A stretch of DNA of 64,000 bases, taken from Arthrobacter sp. StoSoilA2 (GTDB lineage Bacteria > Actinomycetota > Actinomycetes > Actinomycetales > Micrococcaceae). The stretch spans positions 1,240,001 to 1,304,000 of the forward strand of contig NZ_AP024643.1 in assembly GCF_019977195.1 (NCBI RefSeq), written 5' to 3'. Shown one piece after another: positions 1-6,697 of the stretch. Every line of letters begins with the position of its first letter. The first letter of the stretch is position 1. Both the position numbers and the translations under genes were made by a program. The notes under the pieces are model-generated. The model searched no databases. It had not been told where the DNA came from and saw nothing but the letters and a program-made list of their open reading frames with translations.

Positions 1-123
1 TTGGGCAGCGGCACTCTTCTTCTGCCGCAGCCAGTGCCACTGCCCAGCGGCTTCTGCTGGGCATCACCACAACCTTTCCGAGTGGGTGCATCGACGCCCA
101 CCCCTCCTTGTGAAAGACCACTT

Positions 124-750
124 ATGAACACTCAAAAACTCTTGCCCCTGTCCGCAGTTGCCCTCGCGGCGGCCTTGGCCCTTGCCGGTTGCAGTACCGG
201 CACTCCGGGTTCGACCGGGACCTCCATGCCGGGGATGGATCACGGCTCCATGGGCTCCTCAAGCCCCGCTGCGTCAACGTCATCGCAAGCTGCGGGAGAC
301 CACAACGCAGCGGACGTGATGTTTGCCCAGATGATGATTCCCCACCATGCGCAGGCCGTGGAAATGAGCGACATGATCCTGGCCAAGCAAAGCATCCCCA
401 ATGAAGTCAGCGCCCTCGCCACCCGCATTAAGGACGCTCAGAGACCGGAGATCGAGAAAATGACTTCCTGGTTGTCCGGCTGGAACCAGTCCACGCAGAT
501 GCCCAGCGGCCATAGCATGGAAGGCATGATGGGCGCCGATGACATGGCGAAACTCCAAGCAGCCCAAGGTGTCGACGCCGCAAAGCTGTTCCTGACCCAG
601 ATGATCGCCCATCACAAGGGTGCGGTGGTGATGGCCCAAACAGAAACCAGCAGCGGTCAAAATGCCGATGCGGTGCAACTGGCCAAAGACATCGTGGCCG
701 CGCAGGAAGCTGAAATCAAGGAGATGCAGCAACTGCTGACCACCCTCTAA
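124..750 (+). CDS. DUF305 family lipoprotein
   Basis: 208 residues. The start at ATG 124 is chosen because it gives a clean lipoprotein signal peptide: a short charged start, a hydrophobic stretch, then lipobox LAGC near residue 22. The in-frame upstream extension looks non-coding. After a Ser/Thr/Gly/Met-rich linker come the two halves of a DUF305 domain, each with the MMIPHHAQAVEM / MIAHHKGAVVMA type motif (residues about 70-85 and 160-170). These His/Met-rich helical hairpins are typical of the family, which is often found near copper or metal resistance genes. Expected location: outer face of the membrane. Metal binding is inferred from the His/Met content. No metal-resistance neighbour is visible. 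Confidence 0.9.
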   Translation: MNTQKLLPLSAVALAAALALAGCSTGTPGSTGTSMPGMDHGSMGSSSPAASTSSQAAGDHNAADVMFAQMMIPHHAQAVEMSDMILAKQSIPNEVSALATRIKDAQRPEIEKMTSWLSGWNQSTQMPSGHSMEGMMGADDMAKLQAAQGVDAAKLFLTQMIAHHKGAVVMAQTETSSGQNADAVQLAKDIVAAQEAEIKEMQQLLTTL

Positions 751-760
751 GCAAGGCTCT

Positions 761-789
761 GGCTGTCGGCCCGAACAGGGCCGGCAGCC
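761..789 (+). terminator. Hairpin terminator after DUF305 gene
   Basis: Twelve-base arms GGCTGTCGGCCC and GGGCCGGCAGCC around a 5-base GAACA loop, with one G-U wobble, starting 10 bases past the stop codon. There is no T-tract, which is common for high-GC actinobacterial terminators. Confidence 0.6.
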
Positions 790-946
790 CCTTGCAGCCT
801 TGCTCCTCTGGTTCATCTACCAGCACGGCTACCGCAACCACGGTCCGGACGTCGTGAAAATGCCTAGATAACCAATGTCCAAGTCACCAGCCCGCACATC
901 GCAGCACGGCCTACCGGACGGCAGGTAAATGTGAAATGTTCAGACC

Positions 947-1219
947 ATGACCGATGACGATTTGACCGAACTTCGGGCGCAGGCAGACCAGGGCAGCCGG
1001 GACGCCGTTGACCAGCTTGTGGAACTGGCCGCTGAGCGAGGCGACCTTGAGGAGCTGCGTCGTTTTGCCGCGCGGGGGAGTTCCGACGCCGTGGACCTCC
1101 TCATTGAGCTTGCCTCAGAGCGCGGCGATGTGGAGGAACTTCGACGCCACGCGGAGGGCGGAAGCCGGACAGCAGCCGAGGTCCTCGCGGAGCTTGAAGA
1201 AGAATACGGCACGGAATGA
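947..1219 (+). CDS. Small helical repeat protein, function unknown
   Basis: 90 residues, built almost entirely from a 28-residue unit repeated about two and a half times: G-S-x-D-A-V-D-x-L-(I/V)-E-L-A-x-E-R-G-D-(L/V)-E-E-L-R-R. The pattern predicts paired amphipathic helices, as in Sel1/TPR/HEAT-like solenoids, which usually bind other proteins. It is strongly acidic, with no signal peptide or membrane segment. The opposite strand also carries an open frame of the same length, but its Ser/Arg-rich translation is the usual high-GC shadow. The repeat makes the plus-strand frame convincing. Function cannot be assigned. Confidence 0.75.
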   Translation: MTDDDLTELRAQADQGSRDAVDQLVELAAERGDLEELRRFAARGSSDAVDLLIELASERGDVEELRRHAEGGSRTAAEVLAELEEEYGTE

Positions 1220-1247
1220 GAGCCCTTGGCGTCAGACCTGCCTGGAG

Positions 1248-1613
1248 CTAGGGCAGCGGCAATTTGCGGTCAACGCGGTATGCGGAGAACACAAGGACGC
1301 TCAATCCCACGAGTACCGCACCGTAATAGTAGAGGACGCCTGGAAATCCAAGGTGTACCCCTAGTACTCCGCTGAGAAACAGCTGCGCCGCGATCCCGAC
1401 CAGAATGAAAACTGCGGCGATGCGTCCAATCTTCGCGCCCTTGGATAGGTCGGTGCCGCGGGGGACGCCCGACACGAAGTCAGACACACTGAACTGATCG
1501 CCCAGGCTCAGACTCTTTTCATCGGCTTCTTTGAGGAGTCCGGGAATCATGTTTTCAGCGACTCCCCGGCGCCTCAATGCGTACACAAGATCTTGTTGTG
1601 TGCTGGTTTTCAT
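1248..1613 (-). CDS. Two-helix membrane protein, unknown
   Basis: 121 residues. Start MKTSTQQD at 1613 is preferred over the longer frame to 1652 because GGAG lies 7 bases upstream. The N-terminal 70 residues are soluble, with a helix-turn pattern (DLVYALRRRGVAENMI...LLKEADE) resembling the small N-terminal modules found on actinobacterial membrane proteins. Two transmembrane segments follow (about residues 65-85 and 92-112). It lies just downstream of an ABC permease on the same strand, 28 bases away from the chosen start, so it may be the last gene of that operon. Confidence 0.7.
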   Translation of the reverse strand: MKTSTQQDLVYALRRRGVAENMIPGLLKEADEKSLSLGDQFSVSDFVSGVPRGTDLSKGAKIGRIAAVFILVGIAAQLFLSGVLGVHLGFPGVLYYYGAVLVGLSVLVFSAYRVDRKLPLP

Positions 1614-1641
1614 CGACTTACTCCATTCCCGCGTGATGCGG

Positions 1642-2388
1642 TTAGACAACATCCTTGGTTCGGTTTCTCCAGATACCGATCACACAAGGAATAAGGATCC
1701 ATATGACAGCTGAAGATGCGGCAGCTGCAGCGTTGCCGCCTTCGGTCAGAACGTTGGTGAACGTGGCGGATTGAAGAAATGGCGTTGCATCGCCAGCGAC
1801 CAGACCAATCAGCGAGTCGAAAACAAAAGATTGAAACAGCACAAAGACAATCGCGAGTGGCGTGGACAGGAGCGCGGAAGCGACCGCAGCCCCGGACATG
1901 ACGCCAACCAGGGTGGCGCAAAGCAGTAGCCAGACACTCCTGTTCAGGCTTCCGAACATGATGTCCGAGCTCGTGAAAACGGAGAAGCCCGCCGATACAG
2001 CAAAAGCCACGGCACAAATCACCAGCATTGTGGCGAGACCAAAGATGGCCACAGCGATGTACTTTGCGAGGAGCAGCACTCCCCGCCTTGGCTGTAGTAC
2101 GAAGAACTTCACATTGTCGCGGTGCTGCCAGTCGGAAGTGATCGCGAGAATCGAAATAATTGGAGCACCGATGCCAGCGGGCAACGCCAACGCGGCAAGC
2201 ATCATGGACATGTCAATCGGCTCGTTGCGACTGGCTGAGACGGCTACGAACGCGACGATCATCAGGATGCCTAGAAGCGTCATGCTAAAGAGAAGCCATC
2301 GCGAGCTGCGGGTATTGATGAGTTTTCGCATTTCGACGTAGACGGCAACGCCGATGGGGTTCGATACCGGACTGCTGATGCCGCTCAT
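1642..2388 (-). CDS. ABC-2 type transporter permease
   Basis: 248 residues, with about six hydrophobic segments and the topology of ABC-2 export permeases: a cytoplasmic start (VEMRKLINTRSSRW), a first membrane helix, a long loop, then paired helices. The EMRKLxxTRSSRWLL motif near residue 20 is typical of actinobacterial ABC-2 permeases working with a DrrA/CcmA-type ATPase. The start codon overlaps the stop of the upstream ATPase gene by 4 bases (ATGA), so the two are translationally coupled. Substrate is unknown; this family exports drugs, peptides or lipids. Confidence 0.85.
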   Translation of the reverse strand: MSGISSPVSNPIGVAVYVEMRKLINTRSSRWLLFSMTLLGILMIVAFVAVSASRNEPIDMSMMLAALALPAGIGAPIISILAITSDWQHRDNVKFFVLQPRRGVLLLAKYIAVAIFGLATMLVICAVAFAVSAGFSVFTSSDIMFGSLNRSVWLLLCATLVGVMSGAAVASALLSTPLAIVFVLFQSFVFDSLIGLVAGDATPFLQSATFTNVLTEGGNAAAAASSAVIWILIPCVIGIWRNRTKDVV

Positions 2389-3305
2389 TTCCCCTCCTCC
2401 GTCCTGGAGACCGCTGCAAACTCCGGGGAAGTGAGTTCACTGTAGTAACTTTCCAACGATTCCACCGACTTTCTGTGCAACAGGCTCACTTGGATGCCAT
2501 TCCTCCAAAGGATTTCACCGACGCGCTCCGGTGACGACATCACTGAAATTCGCTCACTGGCGGAATGAGGGGCGTCGGCCAGTGCGATTCCCTCGGCATG
2601 CAGGACGCGCCTGATTTCAGACCGCTGAGGGCCATCGACTTCAGTGACTTCCGTTCCTCCAAGGTCTCCGATGGAGGAGTTGGAGATCACGCGGCCGCGG
2701 TCAATGATGACTACGCGATCTACATAGGACTCAAGCTCATTCAGCAAATGGCTTGAGATGAGAACGGCACCACCGTCGGCGGCAAATCGACGGATGGATG
2801 CCTTAAGCCAACTCATTCCCTCGACGTCCAACCCGTTGGCTGGTTCGTCCAGGACGAGGTACTTGGGATCGCCCAGAAGAGCAATGGCCAAACTAAGGCG
2901 TTGGCGCATGCCCAGGGACAGTGACCGTACTTTTCGACGACCTGCACTGGCCAGGCCCACCGACTCTAGAACGGCATCCACCCTCTGCCTCGGGAGCCCC
3001 ATCATTGCGGCGGCCAAAGTGACTGTTTCTCGGGCCGACCTGCCGGGATGGTGTGCCGAAGGATCAAGCAGGAAGCCTATCTGTTGCCCTGGGTTCAGCA
3101 GTTCATGGAAGGGCGAGCCAGCAATCGTAATGGAGCCGGTGTCTGGCCGGGTCAACCCCGCGATCATTCTGAGCGTGGTGGATTTCCCGGACCCGTTTGG
3201 CCCGATGAACCCGGTAATCGTCCCTGGGGCGCAGCTAAAACTCAACTCGTGGACGGCTTTTATGTTTCCGAAAGACTTCGAGATGTTATCCAGTCTCAGG
3301 GTCAT
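2385..3305 (-). CDS. ABC transporter ATP-binding protein
   Basis: 306 residues from ATG 3305 (MTLRLDNISKSFG). Walker A GPNGSGKST lies near residue 37, the signature is SLGMRQRLSLA, Walker B is KYLVLDEPANGLD, and the switch His is in SSHLLNE. The C-terminal 80 residues are the divergent extension seen in DrrA/CcmA/BcrA-type exporters. It powers the permease encoded immediately downstream with a 4-base overlap. A longer GTG-initiated frame exists, but its extra 16 residues are not family-like. The pair resembles bacitracin/antibiotic-type exporters; the substrate is not deducible. Confidence 0.92.
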   Translation of the reverse strand: MTLRLDNISKSFGNIKAVHELSFSCAPGTITGFIGPNGSGKSTTLRMIAGLTRPDTGSITIAGSPFHELLNPGQQIGFLLDPSAHHPGRSARETVTLAAAMMGLPRQRVDAVLESVGLASAGRRKVRSLSLGMRQRLSLAIALLGDPKYLVLDEPANGLDVEGMSWLKASIRRFAADGGAVLISSHLLNELESYVDRVVIIDRGRVISNSSIGDLGGTEVTEVDGPQRSEIRRVLHAEGIALADAPHSASERISVMSSPERVGEILWRNGIQVSLLHRKSVESLESYYSELTSPEFAAVSRTEEGK

Positions 3306-3426
3306 AAGAGCGCATCCCGTGAATTCATGAAGTCCCCCTTTCAATACACCCACTATGAGTGCATTGCTGCTTTAGTACGAATTGTTTGTGCAGGTACGAC
3401 GCCGGACCCGCCTCCCTGCCGGCGCC

Positions 3427-3834
3427 TTAACTAACGCTGACCAAGACTTGGTCGATGCGGGCCAGGAGACCAGGCCAGCCGTTGCCCATACCTTCAATGG
3501 CCTGCCGTCCCATGGGGGTGTTCAAGTTGAAGCCGGCGTGCTCGAAGTGAAGGACGGTGCCGGTTTCGGTGGACTCCAAAGCCCAGGTAATGGTGGTGTC
3601 CAGGACACCCTCGGCGAAGACGAACGTGATGGAGGTGCCGGGTTCGACGGCGGTGACTTCGCACTGCTGCTGGCCCCAACCACCCATGTCCATGGTGAAT
3701 CGATGGCCCACGATTGGAGCGATATCCCCGGCAGCCCACCAGCGGGCGAGCAGTTCCGGGGTTGTCAGGGCAGCCCACACTGCCTCTTTGGGGTGCGGGA
3801 AGGTGCGCTCAAGGCGGATGGCGTTCTCGGTCAT
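3427..3834 (-). CDS. SRPBCC / AHSA1-like domain protein
   Basis: 135 residues, a single START/Bet v1-like fold of the AHSA1 type. Diagnostic stretches are RTFPHPKEAVWAALTTPELLARWW near the start, the G-x-x-F-x-M-D-M-G-G strand, and the C-terminal helix GMGNGWPGLLARIDQ. These proteins bind hydrophobic ligands and are often encoded with an ArsR regulator, as here: the start overlaps the stop of the upstream arsR-type gene by 4 bases. The ligand is unknown. Confidence 0.88.
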   Translation of the reverse strand: MTENAIRLERTFPHPKEAVWAALTTPELLARWWAAGDIAPIVGHRFTMDMGGWGQQQCEVTAVEPGTSITFVFAEGVLDTTITWALESTETGTVLHFEHAGFNLNTPMGRQAIEGMGNGWPGLLARIDQVLVSVS

Positions 3835-4145
3835 GGGGTGTTTTCCTCATCCAGTAGTTCGGCCAGGGCGTCGAGCCGCTGGTTCCAATATTGCTCGTAG
3901 TTCTTCAGCCAGTTGCTGGCTTCCCGCAGGCCCTGGGCCTCAAGGTGGTAGATCCTGTGCCGGCCTTGCCGCTCCTCGCGGATCAGGCCAGCTTCCCGCA
4001 GGACCGCCAAATGCTCTGACGCCGTAGATCGACTGAGGTCCAGGCGGCCCGTGAGATCGCCCGCCGTCAAGGGACCCTCACGGAGGCTATCGAGGATGGT
4101 GCGCCGCGAAGGGTTCGCGAGGGCGCCGAAGACGTCGGGTAGCAC
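3831..4145 (-). CDS. ArsR-family transcriptional regulator
   Basis: 104 residues from GTG 4145 (MLPDVFGALANPSRRTILDSL). It has a winged helix-turn-helix with LTAGDLTGRLDLSRSTASEHLAVLREAGLI as the DNA-reading part and the wing RQGRHRIYHL. It belongs to the group lacking metal-site cysteines, the kind paired with AHSA1 proteins. An in-frame TTG at 4181 would add 12 residues, but that stretch contains a promoter and a 14-base palindrome, so the shorter GTG start is favoured. It is cotranscribed with the SRPBCC gene and probably autoregulated. Confidence 0.88.
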   Translation of the reverse strand: MLPDVFGALANPSRRTILDSLREGPLTAGDLTGRLDLSRSTASEHLAVLREAGLIREERQGRHRIYHLEAQGLREASNWLKNYEQYWNQRLDALAELLDEENTP

Positions 4146-4181
4146 TCGATGATGATATGTCGGAAATTTCCGAAATGACAA
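4146..4181 (-). promoter_or_regulatory. arsR promoter with embedded operator; probably leaderless
   Basis: On the minus strand, -35 TTGTCA (4181-4176), an 18-base spacer, then -10 TATCAT (4157-4152). The spacer holds a perfect 14-base palindrome, TCGGAAATTTCCGA (4173-4160). Six bases separate the -10 box from the GTG start, so transcription should begin on or next to the start codon. The position suits autorepression by the ArsR protein. Confidence 0.65.
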
Positions 4182-4215
4182 TCTGGGTGGTTCTTGCCGG
4201 CCAAAGATAGGGGGA

Positions 4216-5169
4216 TCAGACCAGCGCCGTCATGACGTTCCAGCCTTCGCCGATCTGTTTCCGTGGCTCCAGATGGCGGCTTCCAATGCCGGGATAGAGC
4301 CAGAGGATGCCATTGGTGTCCCGGGCAATGATCTGCGAATACCCCTCGTAGTTGTTGTCGAAGTTGCCGGTGGCGATGATTGCCGTCATGGTGTTCCAGC
4401 CTTCGCCGACTTGCATCCGCGGGAGCCACCCGCCCGTGCCGTTTCCGGGGTAGAGCCAAAGGCGGCCGCTGGTGTCCCGGGCCAGGAGGTCCATTTTCCG
4501 GTCTTCATTGAAATCGCCGCGACCGATCAGGGCAGTCATCACGTTCCAGCCTTCGCCGATTTGGAACCGGGGGAGCCACCCGCCTCGGTGATCTCCCGGA
4601 TATAGCCAGAGGCGCCCCTCGGCATCACGGGCCATGAGATCCGCCATGTAATCACCGTTGAAGTCCCCAGGTCCCACCAGGGCAGTCATGACGTTCCATC
4701 CAACGCCCACGTGCATCCGGGGCTTGAGAGTTCCGCCGCCTGTGCCCGGGTAGAGCCATAAGTCGCCGTTGGTGTCCCGGGCCAGGAGGTCGTCCGTGAA
4801 CTCGCTTTGAAATTTGCCCGGACCGACGATTGCGGTCATGACGTTCCACCCCTGGCCCATTTTGAACCGGGGTTTCTTCCAGCCGCCAAGGCCGTCACCG
4901 GGATACACCCAGAGGTCGCCTGCTGTGTCGCGGGCAAGAACGTCGTGAAAGTAGCTGGTATTGATGGTGACGTAGTCCCAGTTGTTGTTGGGAACGCTCA
5001 AAGCCCGGGTGGCGGTCTTGTCTGCCTGGGCAGGAACCACTGCGAGGCCTACGAAAAAGACCGCAACCATGGCCACAGCTGCGCCAAGGAAAAGTGGGCG
5101 CCTCCGGCTTCGAGCCCTTCGCAATGCAGTAGTGCGCCGTGCAGTAGTAGTCGACCTTGATCGGAACAT
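4216..5169 (-). CDS. Secreted FG-GAP/VCBS-like repeat protein
   Basis: 317 residues from ATG 5169, with GGGGG 8 bases upstream. A strongly basic N-terminus (many Arg) leads into a hydrophobic segment and a probable signal peptidase site after AQA near residue 50. The mature part has five to six copies of a repeat of about 49 residues with the pattern D-(L/I)-(L/M)-A-R-D-x-x-G-x-L-W-(L/V)-Y-P-G, then G-x-G-W-N-x-M-T-A-(I/L)-(V/I). Such repeats build beta-propellers in integrin-like and lectin-like proteins. In actinobacteria the same repeat is often attached to secreted hydrolases; here it stands alone. Likely extracellular binding role; the partner is unknown. Confidence 0.85.
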   Translation of the reverse strand: MFRSRSTTTARRTTALRRARSRRRPLFLGAAVAMVAVFFVGLAVVPAQADKTATRALSVPNNNWDYVTINTSYFHDVLARDTAGDLWVYPGDGLGGWKKPRFKMGQGWNVMTAIVGPGKFQSEFTDDLLARDTNGDLWLYPGTGGGTLKPRMHVGVGWNVMTALVGPGDFNGDYMADLMARDAEGRLWLYPGDHRGGWLPRFQIGEGWNVMTALIGRGDFNEDRKMDLLARDTSGRLWLYPGNGTGGWLPRMQVGEGWNTMTAIIATGNFDNNYEGYSQIIARDTNGILWLYPGIGSRHLEPRKQIGEGWNVMTALV

Positions 5170-5247
5170 CACTGTTACCCCCATTAGCAACATAGCCATC
5201 ACGCGATGGACCGGAGCTTATCCGGATCGCCGAAGTTTTGTTAGGGG

Positions 5248-5275
5248 TTGACGGAAAGCCCTGTCATCCTAGAGA
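5248..5275 (+). promoter_or_regulatory. Candidate promoter of the glycoside-hydrolase-like gene
   Basis: TTGACG at 5248-5253, 16 bases, then TAGAGA at 5270-5275, giving a leader of about 30 bases before ATG 5314 with GAGGA as ribosome site. Fit to the sigma-70 consensus is good at -35 and fair at -10. Confidence 0.4.
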
Positions 5276-5313
5276 CATTCAGGTTTCACCGGTCGGGACG
5301 GAATCGAGGAGCA

Positions 5314-6597
5314 ATGAGGCGGGTTGGCTACTTCACAGCGGCAGCAGCGGTTGCCGTCCTGCTACTCTCCGGATGTACGGAAACAGCGGACCCGATCGCC
5401 CCCCCGTCGACCCCCAGAGCATCCCTCTCCGACCTCGCCAGGGTTCCTTGGGATGGCGGCCCGGCGTTCTATAAGCAGTTCAGCAAGGCCGATGCGGCAG
5501 AGTGGGACGACCCGAACTTTTTCCCGATTGGCGTTTGGTACGGGTCGGTGAACCCGGACCAGATGACGTTCGACAAAGCCAGGGGCATCAACTTCTACGC
5601 CCAAGGCAACCCAGGCACGGACGCGGCCGCGGTAGCAGCTCAGGGCATGTTTACCCTCTACAAGCCGGAGAACGCGCCCGACAACTGGGCCGCGCAGGTC
5701 GGTGCCCTGATGGAAGATGAGGTGGACGGCAGGTTTGGACCTGAAGAGGGACTGGCCCACATGCGGCGCCTCGCAGAGCAGTACGCCCCCGCAAAAACGG
5801 GCATGTTCACGTACGTGAACTGGACGAACGGCATCCTCACCTACGACCGGTCCATGCAATTCAGCGCAGACTACTGGAACACATCCAACGTTAACTCCGT
5901 CGCCCAGTATTACTATTCATGGCCGTGCCTCGGCGCCTCGCGCTTCCGGTCACTGACCGGGACCGACAACGTAAGGACGGAGACCTGCCACACCGCGTCC
6001 ATGTACGCCAAGTCAACCGAGCTGATGAGAGAGATCAACAAGTACCGGGGTGTCCAGTCACCCATCTGGGCGCTTCCAGAGGTCGTGTCCATCGGCGGCG
6101 ACGCCGGCGACTACCGGCAGATCACCCCGGCGCAAGTCAAAGCCCAAGTATGGGCGGCGCTCATCCACGAAGCCCGGGGCATCATGTGGTTCACGCAGTC
6201 ACCGGACCAGCCACAAATTAACGAATGCCAAACCGGCGACGCGCTCGCCACGGTCCGCCTCACGGATGCGGCGTGCGCTCGGGATCAAGTGCAGGCCATG
6301 GGTGAGATCAACGCAGAAGTGAAGGCCTTGGCACCCGTTCTGAACACGCAAAGCTATGTATGGAACTTTGGCGACGGGTTGGACACCATGCTGAAAAGCT
6401 ACAACGGCGACGCTTACATTTTCGCGATGACGCAGGACGCGCTGACCGGGCAGCGGACCTTCACCCTGCCAACGGGTGTCACTCCCAAGACGGTTGAGGT
6501 GGTGAACGAGAACCGCACGATCGCCGTGAAGGACGGGAAGTTCACGGATGACTTCTCCGTTGAATCCACGCATCACGTCTACAAGGTGAGGCTGTAG
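5314..6597 (+). CDS. Glycoside-hydrolase-like (TIM-barrel) lipoprotein
   Basis: 427 residues from ATG 5314, preceded by GAGGA. The signal peptide has lipobox LLLSGC, so a surface lipoprotein is expected. The catalytic-type part starts with the NFFPIGVWYG strand typical of clan-A glycoside hydrolases, followed by alternating strands and helices (INFYAQGN, LMEDEVDGRFGPEEG, TGMFTYVNWT, IWALPEVV, WAALIHEARGIMWFTQS). A small C-terminal beta domain ends in HHVYKVRL. Acidic candidates lie at LMEDEVDG and ALPEVV, but I cannot fix the catalytic pair. It precedes a secreted beta-helix protein, so a joint polysaccharide-related role is plausible. Confidence 0.75.
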   Translation: MRRVGYFTAAAAVAVLLLSGCTETADPIAPPSTPRASLSDLARVPWDGGPAFYKQFSKADAAEWDDPNFFPIGVWYGSVNPDQMTFDKARGINFYAQGNPGTDAAAVAAQGMFTLYKPENAPDNWAAQVGALMEDEVDGRFGPEEGLAHMRRLAEQYAPAKTGMFTYVNWTNGILTYDRSMQFSADYWNTSNVNSVAQYYYSWPCLGASRFRSLTGTDNVRTETCHTASMYAKSTELMREINKYRGVQSPIWALPEVVSIGGDAGDYRQITPAQVKAQVWAALIHEARGIMWFTQSPDQPQINECQTGDALATVRLTDAACARDQVQAMGEINAEVKALAPVLNTQSYVWNFGDGLDTMLKSYNGDAYIFAMTQDALTGQRTFTLPTGVTPKTVEVVNENRTIAVKDGKFTDDFSVESTHHVYKVRL

Positions 6598-6697
6598 GGG
6601 CGCTGCGCCCGCCTGTTCAGTCCTGTGCATTTCGTTGCCCTTCGCAGTGCAACCGCAAGAAACTCCTTGAGGAAACCCACTCAATGAGGAGCCTCAC

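Noticed and set aside
1..123. Upstream extension of the DUF305 frame to base 1
   Set aside because: The added residues precede a complete signal peptide with lipobox and would destroy it; ATG 124 is the sensible start.
791..871. Possible C-terminal membrane-protein remnant (LLLWFIYQHGYRNHGPDVV)
   Set aside because: Only about 26 codons, with no start and no partner sequence; too little to support a call.
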